Of a DNA stretch of 13,475 nucleotides, positions 1 to 8,080 are shown piece by piece; the first letter of the stretch is position 1; each line of letters begins with the position of its first letter. Origin of the DNA: Gemmatimonadota bacterium (GTDB taxonomy: Bacteria > Gemmatimonadota > Gemmatimonadetes > Gemmatimonadales > GWC2-71-9); NCBI GenBank assembly GCA_017889745.1, contig JAGGAG010000062.1, forward strand, positions 1 through 13,475, read 5' to 3'. Position numbers and translations under genes: made by a program. The notes beneath the pieces are model-generated. The model did no database searches, had not been told where the DNA came from, and saw nothing but the letters and a program-made list of their open reading frames with translations.

Positions 1-3
1 GAC

Positions 4-32
4 GAAGGCCGGTCGCAACGCGACCGGCCTTC
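4..32 (-). terminator. Hairpin terminator of the tRNA-Gly gene
   Basis: A perfect inverted repeat: 13-bp arms at 4-16 and 20-32 around the 3-nt loop at 17-19. On the minus strand it starts one base after the tRNA 3' end, where a factor-independent terminator or 3'-processing hairpin is expected. Only three bases remain before the window edge, so a following U-tract cannot be seen. The arms are symmetric, so a hairpin would also form in plus-strand transcripts entering from the left. Confidence 0.75.
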
Positions 33-33
33 A

Positions 34-106
34 AGCGGGCGACGGGGTTCGAACCCGCGACCCTCAGCTTGGGAAGCTGATGCTCTACCAACTGAGCTAC
101 ACCCGC
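34..106 (-). tRNA. tRNA-Gly (anticodon CCC)
   Basis: A 73-nt cloverleaf on the minus strand that decodes GGG glycine codons. The acceptor stem GCGGGTG pairs with CGCCCGC, with one G-U wobble. The D arm has the usual GTAGCTCAGTTGGTAGAGC. The anticodon stem TCAGC/GCTGA closes the 7-nt loop TTCCCAA, which gives anticodon CCC. The T arm contains GGTTCGAACC. The discriminator base is U73, and C35-C36 are present; both are known bacterial glycine identity elements. The 3' CCA is not encoded (TGA follows the discriminator), so it must be added by CCA nucleotidyltransferase. A hairpin terminator follows directly. Confidence 0.96.
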
Positions 107-258
107 AAGTGGCTGAAACCTAGCGCGATACCCCGACGACCGGAATCCCGGCCCCCGACGCGACGAGGACACTCCGGAGCGAGTCACACCCGCCATTAGT
201 GCGTTGCCATAGGCTGCTGGTCCCATTGCGCGCGCCGCCGCCCGCAGTACCGTTGGGT

Positions 259-264
259 AAGGAG
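259..264 (+). promoter_or_regulatory. Shine-Dalgarno site of the lipoprotein gene
   Basis: AAGGAG lies 8 nt upstream of the ATG at 273. It decides the start: the in-frame GTG at 264 overlaps this site and cannot use it, so the ATG is preferred. Confidence 0.75.
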
Positions 265-272
265 TGCGCCGT

Positions 273-812
273 ATGTCGTTCCAGGGATTCGTCCGACGTC
301 ACGCCAAGCTGGTCACTGCCGCTGCTGCGTTCGCCGCGGCCGGGTGCGGCTCAGGCTCCTCCGCTGAGACACTGGGGTGCGCCACGGACTGCCCCACCGG
401 GACACCACCGCCGACGGCGGGAACGGTGGGGGTGTCCGTCGCTCCGACTACGCTCGACGTGGCGCCAGGGGATACCGGCGCGGCGGTGGTCACGATCTTG
501 CGCGGTGGGACTTTTGCCGGGGTCGTAACCCTCACCGCGTACCGTGTGCCCCCGGGTCTCGCCGTGACTTTCGATCCGAATCCGGTTCCTGCGGGCTCCA
601 CGACAAGCACCGTCGAGGCCGCGAGCATGCCGCTCCACCAGGATCCGCTCCCGGCCGGGCGCGGCACACCCACCGGAGGCAGCGGGCTTCCGCGTCCGGA
701 TATCGCCTTCATTCGCAGCCGACATGCGATCCCCATCAAGGTGGAGGGCGACGGCGTGTCGGCAAGTACGACGCTGACCGTCCTCTGTGCATCGACCTGC
801 GAGGGGCCGTAG
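273..812 (+). CDS. Putative lipoprotein with an Ig-like domain
   Basis: A 179-residue protein of unknown function and the only plus-strand gene in the window. The N-terminus is a lipoprotein signal: basic residues R8, R9 and K12, then an alanine-rich hydrophobic stretch, then the lipobox A22-A23-G24-C25, predicting lipidation at Cys25. A Gly/Ser/Thr/Pro-rich linker follows. From about residue 54 the pattern resembles bacterial surface Ig-like repeats: APTTLDVAPGD, GVVTLTAYRVPPGLAVTFDP, then a closing strand ASTTLTV. The domain is interrupted at about 118-151 by a Pro/Gly-rich stretch not expected in this fold. The C-terminus carries a Cys pair (LCASTC). The AAGGAG site 8 nt upstream supports the start. 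It converges on the phenylalanine hydroxylase gene with 22 nt between stops. Export and lipidation are fairly safe; the role is unknown. Confidence 0.7.
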   Translation: MSFQGFVRRHAKLVTAAAAFAAAGCGSGSSAETLGCATDCPTGTPPPTAGTVGVSVAPTTLDVAPGDTGAAVVTILRGGTFAGVVTLTAYRVPPGLAVTFDPNPVPAGSTTSTVEAASMPLHQDPLPAGRGTPTGGSGLPRPDIAFIRSRHAIPIKVEGDGVSASTTLTVLCASTCEGP

Positions 813-826
813 GACGGGTCGGCCCC
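803..826. terminator. Weak hairpin between convergent genes
   Basis: GGGGCCG (803-809) can pair with CGGCCCC (820-826) around a 10-nt loop. It overlaps the end of the lipoprotein gene and the 22-nt gap to the convergent hydroxylase stop, so it could act on both strands. Neither side has a T-tract, and short GC stems arise easily by chance in such DNA, so this is a weak call. Confidence 0.25.
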
Positions 827-834
827 GCCTCGAC

Positions 835-1767
835 TTACTTGCCGGCCGACGCCACTAAGAAGCTGCGCAGATCGGCCTCGCTCACCGCGGGTTCCCCGCC
901 CGACACGTTGTCGAGCTTGCCGGAGCGCATCCAGCGCTCGAGCTGGTCCACCAGCGAGAACAGGTGATCGAACGAGTCGACCACGAACAGCAGCGGCTGG
1001 TAGCTGTCGATCTCGAAGTACTGGTTGATGACCCACTCGAGCTGGACGGGGTAGCGCTGCACTTCCGCCGAGTCGATGGCGTGCGCGATCTCGCCATAGG
1101 AGCTGAGGAGCCCGCTGCCATAGACCTTGAGGCCGTCACCGCTCCGCATGAGCCCGAACTCGACGGTGAACCAGAAGAAGCGCGCCATCGCCTTGTAGAT
1201 GCTGGTCATGCGGCGGATCTTCTCGCGCTCGTCCTTGATGCCGGCGACGATCTCGGCGGCCGTGTGGGCACAGTCGCCGAAGCGCACCAGCGTGTCGGCA
1301 AAGGCCCGGTCGGTGTGCATCGGCACATGACCGGCGATGTCGTGGAAGACGTCGGGCTCTGGGAGGTAGTCGAGCATCCCGGCATCGCGGATCGTGATCG
1401 TGGTAGGAAACTCGCGGTTCCGCAGGCAGTCGAAGAAGAGGAACGACGGCACGTAGCCGCTGACCGCCTTGGCCTTGAACCCGGTGAGCGGGCTCAGGAA
1501 CCGGTTGACGTCGTCGAGCCGCGGCACCCGGGTGGGATCCAGGCAGAGGCTGCCGATGCCCTCGAGGAAGCGGGGATTGGCATAGCGCTGCCACCGGTCT
1601 TCCATGCGGTGGTACAACTGGCGCCAGGCCTCGTGGTTGGCCTCGCTGTAGAGCTCGTATGGCTGGTGGATGTAGAGCTGGCCGTTCGCCTGGGCCGCCT
1701 CGATGAACGGGGCCCGGGTGGTCGTGAGACCACCCGGTGTGCTCGCCGCACCGGACGACCCGCTCAT
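835..1767 (-). CDS. phhA: Phenylalanine-4-hydroxylase
   Basis: A 310-residue tetrahydropterin-dependent non-haem iron monooxygenase that converts phenylalanine to tyrosine in the cytoplasm, either for catabolism or for tyrosine supply. The iron-binding facial triad is visible: H142 and H147 in FHDIAGHVPMHTD, and E203 in FTVEFGL. Flanking family features are PEPDVFHD, the SGYVPSFLFFDCLR region and YGEIAHAI. The length suits single-domain bacterial enzymes, which lack the N-terminal ACT regulatory domain of animal homologues. The start is the ATG at 1767; the ribosome site is poor (GGTGA). It lies 29 nt downstream of the TPR gene on the same strand, so co-transcription is likely. No pterin-4a-carbinolamine dehydratase (phhB), the usual cofactor-recycling partner, is present in the window. 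Confidence 0.95.
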   Translation of the reverse strand: MSGSSGAASTPGGLTTTRAPFIEAAQANGQLYIHQPYELYSEANHEAWRQLYHRMEDRWQRYANPRFLEGIGSLCLDPTRVPRLDDVNRFLSPLTGFKAKAVSGYVPSFLFFDCLRNREFPTTITIRDAGMLDYLPEPDVFHDIAGHVPMHTDRAFADTLVRFGDCAHTAAEIVAGIKDEREKIRRMTSIYKAMARFFWFTVEFGLMRSGDGLKVYGSGLLSSYGEIAHAIDSAEVQRYPVQLEWVINQYFEIDSYQPLLFVVDSFDHLFSLVDQLERWMRSGKLDNVSGGEPAVSEADLRSFLVASAGK

Positions 1768-1796
1768 GGCTTCACCGCGAGATGGCAGGCCGTTCC

Positions 1797-3218
1797 CTAC
1801 TTCTTGACGGTGTACTTGTAGCTGCTGATGCCCTCGCCCCTGGCCTCAAAGGAGAAATCCTTGGTGGCGTCGGGTGCGAGTGGCTCGAGTGCCACATCCT
1901 GCGTCGCGACGGTCTTGCCCGACCTGTCGAGCATCTCGAACACCATCGTCATCGGTGCCGGCGGGATTGGCTTGCCGGTCTTGGCATCCAGGGCCGCGAG
2001 GCCCTTGGCGGTTCCACCCAGGGTGGCACTGGCCGCCTTGAGGGTGAGCTCCGTGATCACCACCGTGACCGGCAGCTGCAGGATCTTCTCGGCCACGGCG
2101 TTGGCCTCGGTCGGCTGCTTGTTCAGCTGGTACCCGGCCCGCTGGAGCCGCAGCGCGTCCTGGTTGAGCGGCTCCGCCGCCACGAGCTTCGCGGCCGACG
2201 CGGCCAGCTGCGGGCCATCCTTCAGTCCCAGGTAACTGTTCGCCTGCGCCTGCAGGGCGCTCACGTTGGTGGGTTCGGCGGCCAAGACCCTGGTGAGCAG
2301 CGCCGCGGCACCAGCGTAGTCCTTGGCGTTGTAGAGCCTGGTCGCGTCGGCCAGGTCGGTATTGGCCGTCGGGCCGGCGGCGGTGGTGGTGCCGGTCTGG
2401 GCGTCGAGTGCCTGCGCCTTCGCGGTCTCGCCCGTGGCGCGATACGCGGTCGCAAGCGCCTTCTGTCCGTCCTTGTCGCCGGGGTAGGCCTTGAGGTACT
2501 GCTCCAGCAGCGGGATCGCCTCGGCGGCCCTGTTGCTGTTGATGAGCAGGGCCGCCTGCGCGTACAGCGCGCGGCCACGGAGCTTCACGTCGTTCGAGTC
2601 GGTGGACGTGCCGGCAGCGACCTTGGCGAAGTAGGCCAGCGCGCTGTCGTTCTGGTTCCGGTCGGCGTAGATGACGCCAATGTAGTACGGCGGGATCGCC
2701 GCGGCCGGACGGACGGCTCCCGCCAGCTGGAAGCTCTTGAGCGCCGCGGTGGTGTCGCCCGCCTGCAGCGCCGTCACGCCGGAGTTGACGATCGGGGCGT
2801 ACGCGATGCGGCGCAGCTTGTCGATTTCCGCCTTGCAGTCGGGCCCGAGCTTCTCGGCGCGCGCTAGCGCGGTGTCAGCGCCGGCCACATCGCCCTGGAA
2901 GAGGTCGACCCAGCCGAGCCCGTACCAGGCCGACACGGCCTTGTCCTGCCCGTCCTGGGTGATGGCCTCGGTGATGACGCGGTTGGCCGACGCGAGCAGC
3001 GGCTTCGGGTCGTTCTTCGACTCGATGGCCGACTTGAGGTAGACATAACCGCTCGAGACGTTGAAGTGCTTGCCCTTGTCCGCCGAGCAGGCGGGCGGCC
3101 GGTACTTGCCGCTGGCCTGATCGAACATGGCCTTCGCCACCACCTCGTTCTGGGCAGCCGCAGGCACCACAAGGATCGTCATCAGGAACGCCGAGACCAT
3201 CAAGGGCTGCTTCATCAT
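1797..3218 (-). CDS. Exported TPR-repeat protein
   Basis: A 473-residue tetratricopeptide-repeat protein, probably periplasmic and a protein-protein scaffold; its partner is unknown. The start was set at tandem ATGs (3218/3215), because a signal peptide begins there: a Lys, a hydrophobic core, and an AAA cleavage motif near residue 22. GGAG lies 11 nt upstream. A longer frame to 3266 would bury the signal peptide. Helical repeats run from about 135 to 375, with TPR-type segments such as GVIYADRNQNDSALAYFAKV, AAEAIPLLEQYLKAYPGDKD and YAGAAALLTRVLAAEPTNVS. The last 90 or so residues are strand-rich (VTVVITELTLKAASATLGG, FEMLDRSGKTVATQDVAL), like a small beta-sandwich. Cys44 and Cys128 could form a disulphide. 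It precedes phenylalanine hydroxylase by 29 nt, though a functional link is not obvious. Confidence 0.8.
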   Translation of the reverse strand: MMKQPLMVSAFLMTILVVPAAAQNEVVAKAMFDQASGKYRPPACSADKGKHFNVSSGYVYLKSAIESKNDPKPLLASANRVITEAITQDGQDKAVSAWYGLGWVDLFQGDVAGADTALARAEKLGPDCKAEIDKLRRIAYAPIVNSGVTALQAGDTTAALKSFQLAGAVRPAAAIPPYYIGVIYADRNQNDSALAYFAKVAAGTSTDSNDVKLRGRALYAQAALLINSNRAAEAIPLLEQYLKAYPGDKDGQKALATAYRATGETAKAQALDAQTGTTTAAGPTANTDLADATRLYNAKDYAGAAALLTRVLAAEPTNVSALQAQANSYLGLKDGPQLAASAAKLVAAEPLNQDALRLQRAGYQLNKQPTEANAVAEKILQLPVTVVITELTLKAASATLGGTAKGLAALDAKTGKPIPPAPMTMVFEMLDRSGKTVATQDVALEPLAPDATKDFSFEARGEGISSYKYTVKK

Positions 3219-3279
3219 CGCGCTTGCAACTCCGGGTTGAGAACTGGCACTTCGGGTACTGCACATCGCGATCCAAATA

Positions 3280-3298
3280 TCGCCCGCCCGGCGGGCGA
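3280..3298 (-). terminator. Probable terminator of the uvrC-thrC unit
   Basis: An 8-bp inverted repeat (3280-3287 with 3291-3298, loop CCG) starts 8 nt after the thrC stop on the minus strand. The sequence just past it there reads TATTTGG, a short T-rich run in otherwise GC-rich DNA. It lies in the 88-nt gap before the TPR gene. The position and T-run support a factor-independent terminator, though the T-run is short. Confidence 0.6.
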
Positions 3299-3306
3299 CC
3301 GCAAAC

Positions 3307-4458
3307 TCAAGCCCGGTATAGCCATCCGGCGCCTGTGTTGAAGATCACAACCCGTGACTCGGGGCCCAGTGTCCCCATTCGGCGCAGGTGTCCCGCTGCA
3401 GCGAACGCGGCGCCGCCCTCGGGCGATACGTCCACGCCTTCGGTGCTCGACGCGTCGCGCGCGGCCTCGGTCAGTTCCTCGTCGGACACGGCGATGGCCC
3501 CTCCACCGCTCTCGCGGAGCGCCCGCAGCATGAGCCGGTCACCGAGCGGCTCCGGCACCCGAAGCCCGGCGGCCACCGTGACCGGATCGACCCACGGCTC
3601 GCCGTGGTCGGCGCCTGCCTCAAAGGCCCGCACCACCGGCGCACAGCCGCTGGCCTGGACCGAGTAGAACCGCGGCGGCGTACCCTGCACCCAGCCGGCG
3701 TCGATCAGTTCGGTGAAGGCCTTCCACATCCCGATGAGCCCGGTGCCGCCACCCGTGGGATAGATGATGGCGTCGGGCATGGTCCATCCGAACTGCACCG
3801 CAAGCTCGAAGGCCAGCGTCTTCTTGCCCTCGATGCGATACGGTTCGCGCAGGGTGGAGACGTTGTACGCTCCCTCCGCCGCCGCCCAGGCGGCGGCCAG
3901 GCGGCCGGCGTGGCCGATATGACCATCGACGAGCTCGAGCTCCCCGCCGAAGACCCTCACCTGCTCGAGGATGACGCGGGGCGTGGTTCGCGGCGCGAAG
4001 ACCCGCGCCTTCACCCCCGCGCGACTGGCATAGGCCGACAGCGCCACGCCGGCGTTGCCGGCGGTGGGAATGACAAAGCGCGTGGCGCCCGCGGCGACGG
4101 CGCGCGTAACTGCCGCGCTCAAGCCGCGCGCCTTGAAGGAGCCTGTGGGGTTGATGCCCTCGTCCTTGAGCCAGAGATCGGGCAGTCCGATGCGCGCACC
4201 GCTCCGGCGCAGGTGGAGCAGCGGGGTGTCACCCTCACCGAGGGTTACGGGGTGTTCGCCCTCCGCGAGCGGGAGGAAGGGGCGGAAGCGCCACATCCCG
4301 TGTCCGCGACGGACCTCGGCACGCGCGGTGACCGTGGGGGCCGGCCGCTGGTAGCGCACGAGCCAGGGCTGGCCGCAGAGGTCGCAGACGGTGGGCAGCC
4401 CGTCGGGAGCACGCGTGTTGGCGCACACCGAGCAGGCGAGGATCCAGTCGAGGTGCAT
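3307..4458 (-). CDS. thrC: Threonine synthase (PLP-dependent)
   Basis: A 383-residue fold-type II PLP enzyme expected to convert O-phosphohomoserine to threonine and phosphate in the cytoplasm. An N-terminal zinc-ribbon-like motif (C9-x2-C12, C25-x2-C28) precedes the catalytic core, as in many threonine synthases of this subgroup. The PLP lysine is K109 in NPTGSFKARG. PTAGNAG (131-137) binds the substrate or cofactor, and YPTGGGTGLIGMW is the phosphate-binding glycine loop. The start is the ATG at 4458, one base after the uvrC TGA (TGACATG), with AGGG in the uvrC tail as a plausible ribosome site; the open frame continues to 4755, but that part shadows uvrC. Related threonine dehydratase or cysteate synthase activity cannot be excluded by eye, but the zinc ribbon and core motifs favour ThrC. 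Confidence 0.9.
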   Translation of the reverse strand: MHLDWILACSVCANTRAPDGLPTVCDLCGQPWLVRYQRPAPTVTARAEVRRGHGMWRFRPFLPLAEGEHPVTLGEGDTPLLHLRRSGARIGLPDLWLKDEGINPTGSFKARGLSAAVTRAVAAGATRFVIPTAGNAGVALSAYASRAGVKARVFAPRTTPRVILEQVRVFGGELELVDGHIGHAGRLAAAWAAAEGAYNVSTLREPYRIEGKKTLAFELAVQFGWTMPDAIIYPTGGGTGLIGMWKAFTELIDAGWVQGTPPRFYSVQASGCAPVVRAFEAGADHGEPWVDPVTVAAGLRVPEPLGDRLMLRALRESGGGAIAVSDEELTEAARDASSTEGVDVSPEGGAAFAAAGHLRRMGTLGPESRVVIFNTGAGWLYRA

Positions 4459-4459
4459 G

Positions 4460-6298
4460 TCAGCTGCCCTGGAGGTGCTCGAGAATGCGCTCGGCGAGGC
4501 GAGTGGAAACGCCCTCGACGCTGGCGAGCTCGGAGACGGTGGCGGAGCGCACGCCGGCCAGGCTGCCAAAGCGCTCGAGCAGGAGGCGCCGCCGCTTGGC
4601 GCCGATACCGCGGATGTTGAGCAACTCGGACGTGATGGTGCGCTCGGAGCGCCGCTTGCGGCTGTAGGCGACTCCGAACCGATGTGCCTCGTCGCGCGCG
4701 CGTTGCAGGAGGCGCAGTGACGGACTGCGGCGAGGCAGGCGCAGGCTCTCGGCACGCCCGGGGATGAACACTTCCTCTTCCTTCTTGGCCAGGCTCACGA
4801 AGGTGACCTCGCCCATGTCGAGCGCGCGTGCCGCCTCGAGCGCCGCGCCAAGCTGGCCCTTCCCACCGTCGATGACCATGAGGTCGGGGAGCGGGAGGCC
4901 CTCGTCGCGGCGGCGGGTGAGGTAGCGCGTGACGACCTCGTGGATGGCGGCGAAGTCGTCCTGCTGCCCGAGCCCGGCAATACGGAACTTGCGGTACTCG
5001 CTCTTGCGCGGCCGCCCGCCCTCGAACCACACCAGCGACCCCACGGTGTCCCGGCCAGCGTTGTGGGAGATGTCCACGCACACCAGGCTGCGCGGCACCT
5101 TCTGCAGGCCGAGATCGCGGCCGAGGGCGTACACCGGATCCTCGGCGCGCTCCTCGGTTTCGAAGGACTCGATGCGCAGGCTCTCGAGGAGGTGCCGGGC
5201 GTTCTGCTCCGCGAGCAGGAGCCAGCGGTGCATGATGCCGCGCTGGGGCAGCGCCCAGTCGGTACCGGGCTCGAGTTCGGTCAGCAGCTCGAGTTCGGCG
5301 GGGGGAAACGGCAGCACCACGCGGAGCACGCGGGCGTCGGCGGGAAGGTAGTAGCGCACGAGGAAGGCGTTGAGGATGGCGGCATCCTCCTCGCCCTCGA
5401 CGTTCTCGAGGAAGCGGTGTTCCCGGCCCAGCACCTTGCCGTCGCGCACACGCAGGAGGACGGCCACGGCATCATCGCCATCGCGGGCAAAGCCGATGAC
5501 GTCGGCATCGCCGCTGCCCACGATCTCGACCGTCGACGTCTCCTCGAGTCTCTCCAGCCAGCGGAGCGCATCGCGATGCTCGCCGGCGCGCTCGAAGTCC
5601 TCCCGCGCAGCGGCCGCCGCCATCAGCTCGCGGACGCGATGGCGGATGTCCTGGGTCCGTCCCTCGAGGAAGGCGAGCACCTCGTCGATCATGGCCCGGT
5701 AGTCGGCCTCGGTCTGCCAGCCGACGCAGGGCGCCTTGCAGCGGCCGATGTGATAGTCCAGGCAGGGGCGCTCGCGCCGCTCACGGGGGAGGTCGTCGCT
5801 GCAGCTGCGGACGGTGTAGATGCGGCGCACGATGGCCAGCGCGCGGCGCAGCTGGGACACATCGGTGAACGGGCCGAAGTAGCGGGCCCCACTGAGGTCG
5901 CGGCGGCGGGTGACGAGCACCCGGGGGAACGGCTCTCCGGTGGTGACCGCGATGGAGGGGTAGCTCTTGTCGTCCTTGAGCCGGACGTTGAAGCGGGGGC
6001 GGTATTCCTTGATCAGGTTGTTCTCGAGCAGCAGCGACTGCGCCTCGGTGGCGGTCACCACGGTCTCGACGTCGGCGATGAGCCGGCAGAGCAGGACGTG
6101 CTTGGGCGTGGCAACGGGGTCGCTGGCGAGATAGCTGCGCACGCGCGAACTCAGTCGCTTGGCCTTGCCCACGTAGAGCACCTGGCCCTGCGCATCCTTC
6201 CACAGATACACGCCCGGACCGTCGGGCAGTGTCTCGAGCTTGCGCTGCAGCGCGTCCGGCGCGCCGGCCTCGCCGCGCGTCCCATCCTTCACCGTCAT
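4460..6298 (-). CDS. uvrC: Excinuclease ABC subunit C
   Basis: A 612-residue nucleotide-excision-repair nuclease that makes both incisions around a lesion marked by UvrA/UvrB. Order of domains: GIY-YIG nuclease (GVY at 29-31, YVG at 42-44); a cysteine cluster C166-x12-C179-x7-C187-x3-C191, matching the spacing of the Fe-S ligands reported for UvrC; a UVR UvrB-binding motif around 220-250; an RNase H-like C-terminal nuclease with D409 (CVDISHNAGRD), D477 (MVIDGGKGQL) and H539 (HRFGVAYSRKRRS); and tandem helix-hairpin-helix motifs at about 559-611. All catalytic parts look intact. The ATG at 6298 gives a family-typical length. No clear Shine-Dalgarno precedes it, and an in-frame GTG at 6385 would add 29 unconserved-looking residues. 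thrC follows after 1 nt, so the two are likely translationally coupled. Confidence 0.97.
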   Translation of the reverse strand: MTVKDGTRGEAGAPDALQRKLETLPDGPGVYLWKDAQGQVLYVGKAKRLSSRVRSYLASDPVATPKHVLLCRLIADVETVVTATEAQSLLLENNLIKEYRPRFNVRLKDDKSYPSIAVTTGEPFPRVLVTRRRDLSGARYFGPFTDVSQLRRALAIVRRIYTVRSCSDDLPRERRERPCLDYHIGRCKAPCVGWQTEADYRAMIDEVLAFLEGRTQDIRHRVRELMAAAAAREDFERAGEHRDALRWLERLEETSTVEIVGSGDADVIGFARDGDDAVAVLLRVRDGKVLGREHRFLENVEGEEDAAILNAFLVRYYLPADARVLRVVLPFPPAELELLTELEPGTDWALPQRGIMHRWLLLAEQNARHLLESLRIESFETEERAEDPVYALGRDLGLQKVPRSLVCVDISHNAGRDTVGSLVWFEGGRPRKSEYRKFRIAGLGQQDDFAAIHEVVTRYLTRRRDEGLPLPDLMVIDGGKGQLGAALEAARALDMGEVTFVSLAKKEEEVFIPGRAESLRLPRRSPSLRLLQRARDEAHRFGVAYSRKRRSERTITSELLNIRGIGAKRRRLLLERFGSLAGVRSATVSELASVEGVSTRLAERILEHLQGS

Positions 6299-6473
6299 GC
6301 CTGAAAGTTCGCCAGTGGAGTCACGAATAGGGAGGGCGCGTCTCTGGGGCGGCTCCTCGGGCTCTCGTGCCGTCGCTCCCAGCACCTGCCCAAGTTGTCA
6401 GCGTCGATACCCGACGCGCCGGGCAACAGAGCCTTCGGGGCCATCCCCATTCGACGCGCCGTGGCGACCCGCT
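6299..6473. other. Non-coding gap between murJ and uvrC
   Basis: 175 nt with no convincing gene. It probably holds the uvrC-thrC promoter on the minus strand, but I could not identify a -35/-10 pair. The sequence CGACGCGCC occurs twice, about 40 nt apart. The uvrC frame stays open through part of it, to a GTG at 6385. No clear terminator for murJ is seen. Confidence 0.4.
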
Positions 6474-8036
6474 TTACCCGCCCTGCCCGCTCACCCTGCC
6501 TCGGCTGAGCCGGGCAACGAAGGCGCGGGCCTCGCGGATGCCCATCAGGTGGGTGCTGGCGACGTAGATGGCGGCGTAACAGCCCATGACCAGGACGAAT
6601 ACGAGCATCGGGGGCCGGTGGGCGATCAGCCGAAGAACGCCCCAGGCGCAGAGGGCGGCCAGGGCCGCCGCGCCCCAGAGGCGCGCGAGGAGACCCCGAT
6701 CGCTCACGGGGCGACCGACCACGCGGGTCAGCGACCGGCGCAGCAGCAGGAACTCGAGCCATCCTGCCAGGCTGCCGGCCAGAGCCAGGCCGGGCGCTCC
6801 CCAGGCCTCCTCGATGCCGTACATGCGTGGCAGGAACACCGCCAGGAGGAACCCGAGAGCGATGCCGACACCGACGCGAACCAGAGCGAACCGCATCGGG
6901 GTGCGGGTATCCTGGATCGCATAGAAGGTCGAGGAGTAGAGGCGGCCCAGCGTTCCGGGAAGGAGGCCGAGCCCGGCGCCGGCGAGAATCCGCCACACGT
7001 AGAAGCTGTCGGCCCGGTTGAAGCGCCCCGTCTCGAAGAGTGCGGCCGCCACTACCTGGCCCAGGGCGAGGAAGATGCCGCACGTTGGAATGACGAAGAA
7101 GGAGATCTGGCGGAGCCCTGCCTCGAGCCGCGCGCGCAAGTGGGCGTCGCGCTCACCCTGGTCGGCTGACGCACCGGATGCGCCCGACATGCGGGGGAGC
7201 TCGGCCGCGGAGACCGACATGCCGAACAGGCTCACCGGCAGGACATAGAGGTTCTGGGCGTAGCTCAAGGCCGCCACCGCACCGCTCGGCAGCAAGGTCG
7301 CGATGAGGGTGTCCACGTAGGCACTGATCTGGACGACGCCGCGACTCAGGAACGCCGGGAAGAAGTTCCGGATCACGGTCCGCACGTGCGCGGAGGTGCC
7401 GCCAACGGCGCCGCGCACGCCTTTCAGCATGGCCGTCACCGTGGGCAGCTGCACCAGCACCTGCAGTGCCGCACCGACGACCGAGCCCCAGGCGGCCGCG
7501 ATGACGAGATCCGTCTCACCGACGCGCCCGCCATAGAAGAGCAGCGCGGCGATGATGGCGAGGTTCCACACCACGGGCGCGGCATAGGAGAGAAAGAACT
7601 TTCCGTGGCTGTTGAGCACCCCCAGGCACCATGCGGAAAGCACGAAGAGCCCGGCACCGGGGAAGAAGATCCGCACCAGCCGGATCGTCAGCTCGCGCTT
7701 GGCGCCCTGAAAGCCCGGCGCGATGAGGTCGATGAGCAACGGGGTGGCCACCACGCCCAGCAGCACGAGGATGCCGACTACGAGGGCAAGCAGCGCGCCG
7801 ACGGCCCGCGCCACCTTGCGTGCCTCCACCACGTTGCCGGCACCGAGCAGTCGGGCATACACCGGAATGAACGAGGCGGAGAGGGCGCCCTCGCCGAAGA
7901 GGTTCTGGAGCAGGTTGGGGATCCGGAAGGCGGCGGCGAAGGCGTCGGCCGCGTCGCCCACCCCGAGATAGTGCCCCAGCACCCGCATCCGGACGAGCCC
8001 GACCACGCGGCTGGCCAGGATGCCCAGCGCCACCAT
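6474..8036 (-). CDS. murJ: Lipid II flippase MurJ (MviN family)
   Basis: An inner-membrane MOP-superfamily flippase that moves lipid II to the periplasmic face for peptidoglycan synthesis. The 520 residues form many hydrophobic segments, fitting the family's 14 helices. Residues R10, R16 and D31 match the essential R18, R24 and D39 of E. coli MurJ at identical spacing. The first helix pair carries DAADAFAAAFRIPNLLQNLF and FGEGALSASFIPVY, and a central motif YAQNLYVLPVSLFGMSVSAAE is typical. The ATG at 8036 leaves only 9 residues before R10 (17 in E. coli), so the true start may lie upstream; the frame is open there, and a CTG at 8084 overlaps the stop of the preceding small gene. Last gene of the run; a 175-nt gap then separates it from uvrC. 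Confidence 0.93.
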   Translation of the reverse strand: MVALGILASRVVGLVRMRVLGHYLGVGDAADAFAAAFRIPNLLQNLFGEGALSASFIPVYARLLGAGNVVEARKVARAVGALLALVVGILVLLGVVATPLLIDLIAPGFQGAKRELTIRLVRIFFPGAGLFVLSAWCLGVLNSHGKFFLSYAAPVVWNLAIIAALLFYGGRVGETDLVIAAAWGSVVGAALQVLVQLPTVTAMLKGVRGAVGGTSAHVRTVIRNFFPAFLSRGVVQISAYVDTLIATLLPSGAVAALSYAQNLYVLPVSLFGMSVSAAELPRMSGASGASADQGERDAHLRARLEAGLRQISFFVIPTCGIFLALGQVVAAALFETGRFNRADSFYVWRILAGAGLGLLPGTLGRLYSSTFYAIQDTRTPMRFALVRVGVGIALGFLLAVFLPRMYGIEEAWGAPGLALAGSLAGWLEFLLLRRSLTRVVGRPVSDRGLLARLWGAAALAALCAWGVLRLIAHRPPMLVFVLVMGCYAAIYVASTHLMGIREARAFVARLSRGRVSGQGG

Positions 8037-8080
8037 CAGCGCTGAGCCGCGCCCCGCTGCCGGCCGGGCTGGGATGGTGA

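Noticed and set aside
204..209. TTGCCA as a -35 box for the lipoprotein gene
   Set aside because: No -10-like hexamer at 16-18 nt downstream; not supportable by eye.
964..1821. Long plus-strand open frame opposite phenylalanine hydroxylase
   Set aside because: It is the antisense shadow of a clear enzyme gene; high GC keeps the opposite frame free of stops, and its product has no recognisable motif.
1737..2867. 376-codon plus-strand open frame
   Set aside because: Antisense to the TPR gene; Arg/Gly-rich with no domain.
3219..3266. Upstream start for the TPR protein
   Set aside because: It would place 16 polar residues before an obvious signal peptide.
3388..4620. 410-codon plus-strand open frame
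   Set aside because: Antisense to thrC and the uvrC end; no domain signature.
4459..4755. N-terminal extension of threonine synthase
   Set aside because: It would overlap the uvrC coding end by about 300 nt; the zinc-ribbon N-terminus begins naturally at the ATG at 4458.
4940..6304. 454-codon plus-strand open frame
   Set aside because: It lies entirely opposite uvrC, whose catalytic motifs are intact; composition artefact.
6299..6385. GTG start adding 29 residues to UvrC
   Set aside because: The extra residues are not UvrC-like, and the ATG at 6298 gives the usual length.
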